DNA of 64,000 bases from Planctomycetota bacterium (GTDB taxonomy: Bacteria; Planctomycetota; Planctomycetia; Pirellulales; Pirellulaceae). Shown piece by piece: positions 44,211 through 52,715 of this stretch; within the stretch, counting starts at the first letter, position 1; the number at the start of each line of letters is the position of its first letter. The notes beneath the pieces are model-generated. The model was not told where the DNA came from. It saw nothing but the letters and a program-made list of their open reading frames with translations, and made no database searches. The stretch lies in the NCBI GenBank assembly GCA_016872725.1, contig VGZC01000019.1, positions 24,342-88,341 of the forward strand, read 5' to 3'. The position numbers were made by a program, and so were the translations under genes.

Positions 44211-46898
44211 ATGATCCGAACCGTTGCGTCGGCCCCGCGCCGCCTGTTTCCCATGGGATGCGCGTTTGTGCTCGTTGCGATCGCATGGCCCTGCGCGCTA
44301 GACGGCGTCGAACCGACAAAGGAGGAACTCGCCGTCGCGCGCGCGTTCCACGCCGAACGACTCGGAAGTTCGGATCCGGCGCGACTCCCGTTTTCCTTCC
44401 GGTACGGAGGCAAGTCGTCCCGGGAGTTGCTCGCGCGGTGGCGCCGCGAGGAAACGCGCGAGACGCTCGACGCCGCGCGAACGCGGCGGTCGATCGTCCA
44501 CACCGATCCCGATTCGGGACTGCGGGTGCGGTGCGACTCGGTCGAATACGCCGATTTTCCCGTGGCCGAGTGGACGCTCGTGTTCTCGAACCCGTCCGCC
44601 GAGCCGTCGGCGCTGATCGAGGATGTCCGGGCGCTCGACGTCACCTTCATACGGGCGGGCGAGACCGAGTTCCTGTTGCATCACGCGTACGGATCCCAGG
44701 CGAATCGATCCGACTACGGACCGCGTGAGACTCCATTGGCTCCAGGCGCCGCGGCGCGGTTTGGAGGGGCGGGAGGGCGGCCCACCAATGTCGACTGGTC
44801 GTATTTCAATCTGCAATTCGGCGCGGAGGGAGCGATCGCGGCCGTGGGATGGCCCGGACAATGGAATGCCCTGTTCACGCGCGACGCGGAGAATGGCCTG
44901 CGTGTCGAAGCGGGGCAGGAACTCGTTCACACCCGGCTGCTCCCGAACGAGGAGTTCCGATCGCCGTTGACGGTCTTGCTCTTTTGGCAAGGCGAGTACC
45001 TCCGCTCCCAAAACGTATGGCGCCGCTGGATGACGGCGCACAGCATGCCGAAGCCGGGCGGAAAACTCCCTCCTCCGCAATTCGTCGCTTCCAGCTCGCG
45101 CGCCTACGAGGAGATGATCAAGGCGAACGAACAGAACCAGATCATGCACATCGACCGCTATCTCGAGGAAGGACTGAAGCTCGATTACTGGTGGATGGAT
45201 GCCGGGTGGTACATCCAGCAACAGGGGTGGCCGCAGGTGGGAACCTGGGAAGTGGACCCGGCCCGGTTTCCGCGCGGATTCAAGCCGATCAGCGATCACG
45301 CGCACGCGCGCGGCGTGAAGACGCTGGTCTGGTTCGAGCCCGAGCGCGTGGCGCCCGGCACATGGCTCTATCGCGAACACCCCGAGTGGCTGCTCCATGC
45401 GACGCCTCCCGAATCGCATCCGCTCTCCGGCATGGTCGTTTGGTCGTCGGACGCGTTGGGGACCGAACCGTGCGTCGTTCACAACGGCTCACCCAATCGG
45501 CTGACGATGGCCGGCATCGTGTGGGATCCCGGTCGCCTTTCATTCCATCCCGGAGGCAAAGGCGAATACGGCGTCGTGCGCTGGACGGCGGCCGAATCGG
45601 GCGAATACGCGGTAACGGCCGCGTTCGCCGCGATCGATCCGAAGGCGACCACCGACGTGCATGTGGCGGTCGATGGCCGGACGATCTACGACGGACAGAT
45701 CCAAGTCGACGGCAAGCCCGGGACGTGCGCCTTCGAGGGAAAGGTCTCGGTGGATCAAGGCCGCGTGATCGACTTCATCGTCGGATGGGGGAACGGCTCG
45801 CATCCGTTCGACTCGACGGGGCTCGACGTTCAGATCCGCCGCGCGGATGCCGACCCGAACGCGGCCGCCCCATTTGACGCGGCGCGCGACTTCCATGCTG
45901 CACCCGCGCCAAAAAGCCCGTGGTCCTACGGATGGCTGCCCCCCGCTCCGAGTCCCGATTTGGATCCCAAGGCCTTTCACCCATTCGAGCGCCCCCGGCG
46001 TCCCGGTGAGGAAGGAACGCGATTGCTGAATCTGGGAGACGATCGAGCTCGGGTGTGGCTGACCGACCACGTGGACCGGCTCTTGACCGAGCAAGGAATC
46101 GACCTCTATCGCCAGGATTTCAATATGGACCCGCTCGGATTCTGGCGCGCGAACGACGCCGAGGATCGCCAAGGGATGACGGAAAACCGTCATGTGACGG
46201 GTTACCTCGCCTACTGGGATGAGCTGAGGCGCCGGCATCCCGACATGTTGATCGATTCGTGCGCGAGCGGGGGGAGGCGAAACGATCTCGAAACGATGCG
46301 CCGCGCGGTCCCCCTGTGGCGAAGCGACTACGCCTACGAGCCGATCGGACACCAGTGCATGACCTATGGCATCTCGCTCTGGCTCCCCTACCACGGGACC
46401 GGCACCGTCGCGAGTTCCGCGGCGCCCTACTACGGAGGAGGGTTTACCGAAGTGGAACCGTACGCGTTTTGGAGCAATGCGGCGCCGAGCCTTGGAAGCG
46501 GGATCGACGTTCGGGTCCCCGAAATCGACTACAAGAAGCTCCGGGAACTGTACGCCGAATGGAGGAAGCTCAGCGAATACTACTCGGGCGATTTCTATCC
46601 GTTGACTCCCTACAGCCAGTCCGATGATGCGTGGATCGCGTGGCAGTTTCACCTTCCCGAACGGGGCACGGCGGCCGTTCAGGCGTTTCGCCGGCAAGCA
46701 AGCGCGACCGAAACGGCTCGGCTGAAGCTGCACGACCTCGTTCCCGACGCGACCTATCGTTTCGCGTCGCGCGACGGGGCGGCCGAAGGAACGGCCTCCG
46801 GTCGCGAGCTCATGGTCGAGGGCCTGCCGATCGCGCTGCCCGCGAAACCCTCGGCCGCCGTGATCTTCGTTCAACGTCAGGCCGAAGTTCAACGCTGA
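44211..46898 (+). CDS. GH36 alpha-galactosidase with an inserted carbohydrate-binding-like sandwich, secreted
   Basis: 895 residues with a signal peptide (about 1-33). N-terminal beta-supersandwich 60-270; TIM barrel from about 280 (LDYWWMDAGWY, VKTLVWFEPERV). The barrel is interrupted at about 400-545 by a beta-rich NPCBM/CBM-like segment (FHPGGKGEYGVVRW, VHVAVDGRTIYDGQ, FIVGWGNGSHPFDSTG) and resumes with LLNLGDDRARVWLTDHVDRL. Catalytic residues: nucleophile D636 in YRQDFNMD, acid/base D706 in WRSDY after IDSCASGGRRNDLETMRR. It should release terminal alpha-galactose in the periplasm or outside. It is followed by a hairpin and the gene at 46957. Confidence 0.9.
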   Translation: MIRTVASAPRRLFPMGCAFVLVAIAWPCALDGVEPTKEELAVARAFHAERLGSSDPARLPFSFRYGGKSSRELLARWRREETRETLDAARTRRSIVHTDPDSGLRVRCDSVEYADFPVAEWTLVFSNPSAEPSALIEDVRALDVTFIRAGETEFLLHHAYGSQANRSDYGPRETPLAPGAAARFGGAGGRPTNVDWSYFNLQFGAEGAIAAVGWPGQWNALFTRDAENGLRVEAGQELVHTRLLPNEEFRSPLTVLLFWQGEYLRSQNVWRRWMTAHSMPKPGGKLPPPQFVASSSRAYEEMIKANEQNQIMHIDRYLEEGLKLDYWWMDAGWYIQQQGWPQVGTWEVDPARFPRGFKPISDHAHARGVKTLVWFEPERVAPGTWLYREHPEWLLHATPPESHPLSGMVVWSSDALGTEPCVVHNGSPNRLTMAGIVWDPGRLSFHPGGKGEYGVVRWTAAESGEYAVTAAFAAIDPKATTDVHVAVDGRTIYDGQIQVDGKPGTCAFEGKVSVDQGRVIDFIVGWGNGSHPFDSTGLDVQIRRADADPNAAAPFDAARDFHAAPAPKSPWSYGWLPPAPSPDLDPKAFHPFERPRRPGEEGTRLLNLGDDRARVWLTDHVDRLLTEQGIDLYRQDFNMDPLGFWRANDAEDRQGMTENRHVTGYLAYWDELRRRHPDMLIDSCASGGRRNDLETMRRAVPLWRSDYAYEPIGHQCMTYGISLWLPYHGTGTVASSAAPYYGGGFTEVEPYAFWSNAAPSLGSGIDVRVPEIDYKKLRELYAEWRKLSEYYSGDFYPLTPYSQSDDAWIAWQFHLPERGTAAVQAFRRQASATETARLKLHDLVPDATYRFASRDGAAEGTASGRELMVEGLPIALPAKPSAAVIFVQRQAEVQR

Positions 46899-46903
46899 AA
46901 GTC

Positions 46904-46924
46904 GTGGTTCGCTCCGCGAACCAC
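46904..46924 (+). terminator. 9-bp perfect hairpin after the GH36 gene
   Basis: GTGGTTCGC / GCGAACCAC with a TCC loop, starting five bases after the stop codon. No T-run follows. It could attenuate transcription into, or protect the 3' end before, the gene at 46957. Confidence 0.6.
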
Positions 46925-46956
46925 CCGAACGACACGAACCACCAAGGAGGTTCCTC

Positions 46957-48375
46957 ATGAACCGAACGCTCGCATGGCTTCCGCTGGTCGCATGGACCTT
47001 GTCAACAGCCGCCGCGCGTGACGAGTCGCCGCGTCCGGTGGTCGAGGTCGAGGACGAAGTCTACTCGTACGCTCCCGCCGACAACGGAGCCGGTCCGATG
47101 TGGTGCGCCGGGTCCACGACGCTGGCGCGAATGGGTGATCGGGTCTTCGCGAGCGGCATCGAGACGATCCCCGACGCCAGGCCGCTCAACAACGTCCGAT
47201 GGATGTTCTTTGAGCGGACGGACTCGGGCTGGGTCCGCCGAGCGGTTGACGCCGACGGACGCACGCGCGAACCATGTCCGATCGCCGTACTGAAGGATGG
47301 AGCCGTCTATTTGTCGGCCAACCCGACGCTCGCATCCGGTCCCGAACCCGGCGGCGGCGCCGCACGCCCGACGATCCACCGGTTCGACACATCGCAATCG
47401 TTGGACCGTTCCGAAGCGATTATTCCGGCATGGACGGACGCTCCGCCGTTCCGCGAGCACTCCTACCGCAGTTTCTCAGCCGACGCGGAGCGGGGTGAGT
47501 TGGTTCTCTTCCAGAATATCGGCTACACCCACGCGGAATGGACATTTCGCGACGCGTCGGGCCAATGGTCGGCGACCGGATCGCTGAAATGGCCGTGGGG
47601 GGCGGACTACGAGAAGCCGCAGCCGGTCCGAGTCTGCTATCCGAGCGTCGCTCTGAAAGGTCGCGCCGTCTACTTTTTCGGCGTCAGCGACATCCTTGAA
47701 CCGAATTCGGCATGGCGCGCCTACAAGAAGGAACTCACCGGCCGCGATTGGGACTATGATTTCCGTCGGATCTTCCTGGCGTGGACTCCGGACATCACGC
47801 GTCAGCCGTTCCATGATTGGCAAGAGATCGCGACGCGGGACAAGACCGGAGGTTTCGTCTGGCCGTGCGATCTGCACGCGGACGAAAACGGCGATGTGCA
47901 TCTGCTCTGGACCGAACGGGCGATCGACGAGCGGCTCCGCGAAAGATTCTTCCCCAACGAAAGACAATCGCACCGATTGCACTATGCGGTCTGGAGCGGA
48001 GGCGATTTGCGATCGCGGCGCGTCATCGAGGAGACCACCGAGGGCGCGCCGGGCGTGCAAGGCTCGGCCGCCAAGTTCCAGCCGACACCCGACGGACGGC
48101 TCTTCGTTGCCTATTATGCGGCCGGTTCGGACGCGGGCGGAGCCGGCGTCTCGGAGAATCGCGTCGTCGAGATCACGCGCGACGGCGCGATCCTCGGTCC
48201 GGCGAGGATACCGTTGGCGAATCCGTTCGCGAGTTTCTTCACGGCGACGCCGCGAGCCGGTTCACCTCCCTCGTACTGGCTCGACATGATGGGTGAGCGT
48301 CCCGGCAAACCGCAATCGATCGGCTACGCGCGGATACGTTTGGGAGGAACGGCTACGCCCGAGGCTTCGCGCTGA
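46957..48375 (+). CDS. Secreted beta-propeller protein, BNR-like, function unknown
   Basis: 472 residues with a signal peptide (1-21). It is rich in Trp/Asp beta-strands of a propeller (PMWCAGSTTLARMGDRVFASG, VCYPSVALKGRAVYFFG, DLHADENGDVHLLWTE) but without canonical Asp-boxes; similar planctomycete proteins are annotated as BNR or exo-alpha-sialidase-like. No catalytic set could be assigned. AAGGAGG lies six bases before the ATG, one of the best ribosome-binding sites in the window. Its 3' end overlaps the convergent carrier-thioesterase gene by 23 bp. Confidence 0.75.
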   Translation: MNRTLAWLPLVAWTLSTAAARDESPRPVVEVEDEVYSYAPADNGAGPMWCAGSTTLARMGDRVFASGIETIPDARPLNNVRWMFFERTDSGWVRRAVDADGRTREPCPIAVLKDGAVYLSANPTLASGPEPGGGAARPTIHRFDTSQSLDRSEAIIPAWTDAPPFREHSYRSFSADAERGELVLFQNIGYTHAEWTFRDASGQWSATGSLKWPWGADYEKPQPVRVCYPSVALKGRAVYFFGVSDILEPNSAWRAYKKELTGRDWDYDFRRIFLAWTPDITRQPFHDWQEIATRDKTGGFVWPCDLHADENGDVHLLWTERAIDERLRERFFPNERQSHRLHYAVWSGGDLRSRRVIEETTEGAPGVQGSAAKFQPTPDGRLFVAYYAAGSDAGGAGVSENRVVEITRDGAILGPARIPLANPFASFFTATPRAGSPPSYWLDMMGERPGKPQSIGYARIRLGGTATPEASR

Positions 48376-49402
48376 AGCCTCGCTCGACAAGCGCGTCGCG
48401 AATGTGCGATGCGAGTTCCTGGACGTTGGGTTCGTGGATCACCGTCAGGTGGTTCCCGCCTGTCGGGACAACGGTCAGCGTCGAGCACAGCTCGCGCCAT
48501 TCCTCCTCGGGATCCCGCCGCTTCCGAACATAGGGTTCGCGAGCCCGGAACAAGACGGCCTCGCCGTCATACGGTTTCAAGTGGAAGTCAAGCAGTCCGC
48601 GCATGCACGCGATCAGATTCTCGTAGATGCGCCGGGCCATCGCGTCGTCGGCCCCGGCGGGAACCAGTTTGGCGGGCTCGGTCTGCACGCGGAACAACTC
48701 GAGCTGTTCCGCGCTGGGCGCGCTGAGCCGCGACAGGAGGTCGACGCCGTGTCCGCGGAGCATCGTGAGCAGGACGGCGAACGAGTAGACCTGGCCGCTG
48801 TCGATCAGCGCGAGGAGGCCGATCGGCTCGCCGGCCGCCTTGAGCTTCCTCGCGATCTCGTAGGCGATGATGCCCCCGTACGACCATCCGCCAAGAAGAT
48901 ACGGGCCATGGGGCTGAACCTTTCGGATCGCCGCGACATAGTCGTCGGCCATCTCGTCGATCTTGCACACGGGCGGCGCGTTCGATTCGATCGTCGGCGA
49001 CTGGACACCGAAGAACGCAACCGAATCCTGAAGTTCCCTCGCCAACCGCAGGTAGCACAGCGCGCTGCCGCCCACGGGATGCACGCAATAAAACCGAGGG
49101 AGGTCGGATGCGGCATGGAGCGGGACGATCGGATCGTTTCGGTCCCGCGGCGACGCGGTGCGCAGGGCGACCGCCAGCTTCGCGATGGTCGAAGCCTGGA
49201 CGATCCCGGCCGCAGGCAATTGATAGCCGGTCTCCTGAACGACGCGCGCCATCAAGGCCAAGGCGGTCATCGAGTCCCCGCCGATCGAAAAGAAATCGGC
49301 GTCCACTCCGATCGGACTCTGCTTCAGCAGCTCCTCCCAAATCCGCTGCAGCCGCAACTCGAGCGCGTCGCGCGGAGGGTTTTGGTCAATCACTTCGTTC
49401 AC
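48353..49402 (-). CDS. Stand-alone carrier protein-thioesterase didomain (NRPS/PKS-like)
   Basis: 349 residues, cytoplasmic. Residues 10-82 are a phosphopantetheine carrier domain with the attachment serine S44 in FFSIGGDSMTALAL (GGDS is the peptidyl-carrier form). Residues about 95-345 are a type I thioesterase: S174 in GGWSYGG, D201 in ALIDSG, H318 in GGNHLTV. It would hold and release an acyl or aminoacyl chain, yet no adenylation, condensation or ketosynthase module is fused. The divergent KASIII-like gene starts 299 bp away and is the only partner candidate. Its 3' end overlaps the convergent gene by 23 bp. Confidence 0.9.
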   Translation of the reverse strand: MNEVIDQNPPRDALELRLQRIWEELLKQSPIGVDADFFSIGGDSMTALALMARVVQETGYQLPAAGIVQASTIAKLAVALRTASPRDRNDPIVPLHAASDLPRFYCVHPVGGSALCYLRLARELQDSVAFFGVQSPTIESNAPPVCKIDEMADDYVAAIRKVQPHGPYLLGGWSYGGIIAYEIARKLKAAGEPIGLLALIDSGQVYSFAVLLTMLRGHGVDLLSRLSAPSAEQLELFRVQTEPAKLVPAGADDAMARRIYENLIACMRGLLDFHLKPYDGEAVLFRAREPYVRKRRDPEEEWRELCSTLTVVPTGGNHLTVIHEPNVQELASHIRDALVERGFSAKPRA

Positions 49403-49500
49403 GTCGTCGGTCCGTGCGGAAAGTCACTCGGTGCGGTCACCCGATCGGCGAATCAGGGCGTCGCGCACGCCGAGCTCCGGGTGAGCGGGACAGGCGCAAG

Positions 49501-49520
49501 TGCCCTCAACTCCGAGGGCA
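49501..49520. promoter_or_regulatory. Short hairpin in the carrier-thioesterase/KASIII intergenic region
   Basis: TGCCCTC / GAGGGCA (7-bp stem, loop AACTCC) in the middle of the 299-bp divergent gap 49403-49701. A candidate operator or RNA hairpin; nothing else stands out in the gap except the promoter-like site at 49608. Confidence 0.35.
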
Positions 49521-49607
49521 TCCCACCCTTCCATGGCAGCTTAGGGCAACCTGTTCCGACTCGCAAGGTGGTCCCCCGTCGGGAAAAAGATCGCCTCGAC
49601 GCGTCCT

Positions 49608-49635
49608 TTGCAAGGATAAGGCGGACTGCGACAAT
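49608..49635 (+). promoter_or_regulatory. Candidate promoter for the KASIII-like gene
   Basis: TTGCAA (49608-49613), 16-bp spacer, GACAAT (49630-49635), 66 bp before the start codon at 49702. Confidence 0.35.
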
Positions 49636-49701
49636 GGGGCGATCGGCGCCGCGCCGCAGCGCCCTTTCTTCGGCCGGTTTTCCTGGTGCCAAGGTTCCCG
49701 C

Positions 49702-50718
49702 ATGGCCGCTCGGATCGTCGATATCGCGACCTATCTCCCCGAACTCCGAGAGACCGTGGAGCAGTTACGGGCCGAGCATCCCGACTGGCCGGTCGACAAG
49801 ATCGCCGACAAGACGGGGATTGTCGAGCGGCGGATCGTCGGCGCGGGCCAGACGGCGGGCGATATGGCGGCCGAAGCCGCAAAGAACCTCTTTGCAACCG
49901 GAAAGACGGCGCCGTCCGACGTCGACTATCTGGTTTACTGCACGCAGAGCCCCGACTACCCGCTGCCGTCGACCGCATGCGTGTTGCAACATCAGCTCGG
50001 AATCCCATGCACGTCGGGCGCGTTTGATTTTCAACTGGGATGTTCCGGATACGTCTACGGCTTGCAACTCGCCAACGCGCTCATCGCGGCGGGGGACGCG
50101 AATCGTGTTCTCCTGCTGACGGCCGATACGTACACGCGCTACGTCCACCCGGCCGACCGAACCGTCCGGATGCTCTTCGGCGACGCCGCGACGGCCACGC
50201 TGATCGAGCGGGATGCGTCGGGCGGATCGGCCATCGGACCGTTTGTCGTCGGGACCGACGGGCAGGGTGCCGCGAACCTCGTCGTGGCGGCGGGAGGCGG
50301 CCGCTTGCCCCGTTCCGATCACACGGCACGTGCCGAGACCGACGCCGCCGGCTGTATCCGAACCCAGGACAACCTGTTCATGGACGGGCAGGCCGTCTTT
50401 TCATTCGCGCTGGGCCGTGTTCCCGAACTGGTCGAGGCGACGTTGAGCCGCGCGCGCCTTTCGATCGACCAGATCGATTGGTTTGTCTACCACCAAGCCA
50501 ACCGGTTCATGCTCGAGAACCTCGCGGTGTGCAGCCGGATCCCCCTCGAGAAGGTGGTTTATCATCTCAAGGATGTCGGCAATACGGTCTCGTCGTCGAT
50601 TCCCCTGGCGATGCGGGCATACGCCGACCAAGGCCGATTGACTCCCGGCCAACGCCTGATGCTTATCGGATTCGGCGTCGGCTATTCGTGGGGTGCGTGT
50701 ATCGTCGAGTGGCGTTGA
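49702..50718 (+). CDS. 3-oxoacyl-ACP synthase III family (FabH-like) protein
   Basis: 338 residues, thiolase fold. Catalytic triad C114 (LGCSGY), H264 (HQAN) and N294 (GNTVSSS), as in FabH, and the family C-terminal GFGVGYSWGACIVEW. Family members condense acyl-CoA with malonyl-ACP; relatives form other C-C or ester bonds. The context (an orphan carrier-thioesterase, no fab genes) argues against housekeeping fatty acid synthesis and for a dedicated acyl product. The start at 49702 begins the first beta-strand (MAARIVDIATYLPE); the open frame upstream has no family similarity. No strong Shine-Dalgarno. It converges with the TolC-like gene, 20 bp apart. Confidence 0.92.
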   Translation: MAARIVDIATYLPELRETVEQLRAEHPDWPVDKIADKTGIVERRIVGAGQTAGDMAAEAAKNLFATGKTAPSDVDYLVYCTQSPDYPLPSTACVLQHQLGIPCTSGAFDFQLGCSGYVYGLQLANALIAAGDANRVLLLTADTYTRYVHPADRTVRMLFGDAATATLIERDASGGSAIGPFVVGTDGQGAANLVVAAGGGRLPRSDHTARAETDAAGCIRTQDNLFMDGQAVFSFALGRVPELVEATLSRARLSIDQIDWFVYHQANRFMLENLAVCSRIPLEKVVYHLKDVGNTVSSSIPLAMRAYADQGRLTPGQRLMLIGFGVGYSWGACIVEWR

Positions 50719-50738
50719 CGGACTCGCTCGCGACGGAT

Positions 50739-52430
50739 CTACCGGTCCGACTCGGGCATCTCGATCTCCGGGATCGGCTCGACTTCTTCGACCGCGCCGA
50801 GCGAGAACAGATCGTCCGCCTGCGCGACGCGCCCCAAGTCGACGAGCGCGTTCCATTGGCCGCCGAGCAGATCGAGGTACTGGTTGAGCAGCGAGCCGAG
50901 CGTTTGTTGGGCGACCACGACATCGTTGAACCGCAACTCGAGCGGGTCGGTCCGATAGCGGTCGTAGATCGCTCGAAAGACACGAACCTGGTCCGGCAGC
51001 GCGCCGTTTCGATAGGTCCGCGCGATCCGCCGATTCGCCTCGTAACGCGAAAACGCCTCGGCGAGATCCCCGAGCAACGCGTTGCGGGCGCGGTCGACCG
51101 ATTGTTCGGCTTGATACAGGTTGCCGCGCGCCGTGACGATGTTCCCTTGATTCCGGTCGAACACGGGCACGTCGCCGCCGACTTGCAGGTTGTACGATGT
51201 CGTTCCGGGAACGAACGTGTAGTCACGCTGGATGGCGGTCGTCACCGTCAGATTGGGAAACGGAGTCACTTCGGCGAGTCGCAGGAGAACCTCGGCCTTG
51301 GCAACCTGATTCCAGGCGGTCCGAAGGTCGGTGTGGTTGGCGAGCATGCGGGCGGCGAGTCGATCGAAATCGACGAGTGGAATCGCGTCATCGGCACGCC
51401 CCGACAAGTCCGACATTGGCAGTTCGGGGACTCCGATCGTGGCGGCAAGACGCCGCCATGCGCCCAGAGACGATTGGTCGATGCGTTCGAGCTCGCCGCG
51501 GGACTGCAGCGAAAGGACGCGCAGTTGCATCGGCTCGTACGGCGCCGTTTCTCCGCCCCGCGCCAAATCGACCTGCGCCTGATAGATGCGGTCGCATAGA
51601 CCGGTCATCGCGTGCGCGAGCTTTCGCCGCTCGGCGAGCACCACGAGTTCAAAATAGCGCGCGCGAAGATCCGAAGCGACTTCGAACCGCGTACGTTCCA
51701 GAGCCAATTCCGCCACCTGCAGATCGAAGCCCGCCGCCTGCCGCGAAAGGGCGACCTTTCCCATCGTGACGATGTCCTGGGAAATGCCGATGCCGTGGTA
51801 TCCTCGCGTGTTGGCCGTATTCACGGTGTCGGATTGATAACCAATCCACGGGTTCGGATAGAGCCCCGCCTGGATCATCGAGCCGCGAGCCGACTCGACT
51901 TCTCCGGCGACCTGCAAAATCCTTGGACTGTGCTCCATGGCCATCGCCTGGAGCGTCGCGAGCGACAGGCGTTCGCCCTCCGGTTGCCCCGTTTCCGGTT
52001 GCCCCGTTTCCGGTGGAGTGGGCAGAGCCGGATACAGACCATCGAACGCCGATAGCCATGCTTCGCTCGGCGTATTGCCCTCGCGGGGCGGAAGCGCGAG
52101 GGGCGGCGCGGCGGCACCGGGAAAGCCGTCCGGCAACCGCGCCAGTCCGCTCGACGGACCGTCCGGGCTTTGCGTCCCCGATCGCTCGGACGCCCCTGGG
52201 ATCGCGGCGCCGCCGGACGATCGGGGCGCCATCGCGTCGACCCTCGGCTCGGTTGTGTCAAACGGCCGGGAAACCCGATTGAGGTACCAGTCGGTGCAAA
52301 ACGTGCGGCCATCATGGCAGCCGACCATTGCGCCCAACAGGACAATGACAATGAGGGACGGCGGCGCCCACCCCGCCGCGATACGATGCTCGGCGCCGTC
52401 AACCGGTTCAACTCGACCGATTCGGTTCAT
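50739..52430 (-). CDS. TolC-family outer-membrane efflux lipoprotein (CzcC/CusC-like)
   Basis: 563 residues. A lipoprotein leader ends in LLGAMVGC near 38. A Pro/Gly/Ser-rich linker follows, with a duplicated ETGQP encoded by two 15-bp repeats near 51980-52010. Two OEP repeats (about 155-350 and 360-545) have the long amphipathic helices of TolC trimers: LATLQAMAMEHSP, AGLYPNPWIGYQSD, and QSVDRARNALLGDLAEAFSRYEANRR. It would form an outer-membrane/periplasmic duct, but no RND pump or membrane-fusion protein is adjacent. The start at 52430 is the first ATG giving the lipoprotein signal. Confidence 0.88.
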   Translation of the reverse strand: MNRIGRVEPVDGAEHRIAAGWAPPSLIVIVLLGAMVGCHDGRTFCTDWYLNRVSRPFDTTEPRVDAMAPRSSGGAAIPGASERSGTQSPDGPSSGLARLPDGFPGAAAPPLALPPREGNTPSEAWLSAFDGLYPALPTPPETGQPETGQPEGERLSLATLQAMAMEHSPRILQVAGEVESARGSMIQAGLYPNPWIGYQSDTVNTANTRGYHGIGISQDIVTMGKVALSRQAAGFDLQVAELALERTRFEVASDLRARYFELVVLAERRKLAHAMTGLCDRIYQAQVDLARGGETAPYEPMQLRVLSLQSRGELERIDQSSLGAWRRLAATIGVPELPMSDLSGRADDAIPLVDFDRLAARMLANHTDLRTAWNQVAKAEVLLRLAEVTPFPNLTVTTAIQRDYTFVPGTTSYNLQVGGDVPVFDRNQGNIVTARGNLYQAEQSVDRARNALLGDLAEAFSRYEANRRIARTYRNGALPDQVRVFRAIYDRYRTDPLELRFNDVVVAQQTLGSLLNQYLDLLGGQWNALVDLGRVAQADDLFSLGAVEEVEPIPEIEMPESDR

Positions 52431-52702
52431 TGCCTGAATCGCCCTTCGCTTCCCCGCGGCTCGAACCCCATTCCGTCGTGTGTCCCATCGATTGATATCG
52501 GTTGTGCCGATCGCGCGGATTGAGTTGACTTGTCGGAATGCGGGGCCTTGACGACGAGCGGGCCCATCCCGCGGCGAGCGGTGACCGGGCCGATCGACTT
52601 CATGGCCGCCGCGTGGTACCACGCGCCCATCCGTGCCGTGATGCCGGTACAATGGGCGGGCATGACCGTGCTGGAACGCGTGCCCGTGCCTTGCCCTCGA
52701 TC

Positions 52703-52710
52703 AGGAGGTG
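52703..52710 (+). promoter_or_regulatory. Shine-Dalgarno that points to a TTG start
   Basis: AGGAGGTG, nearly the full anti-SD complement, five bases before an in-frame TTG at 52716. The nearest ATG (52737) has no such site, so TTG initiation is likely for the nitrilase fusion gene. Confidence 0.6.
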
Positions 52711-52715
52711 GCCCC

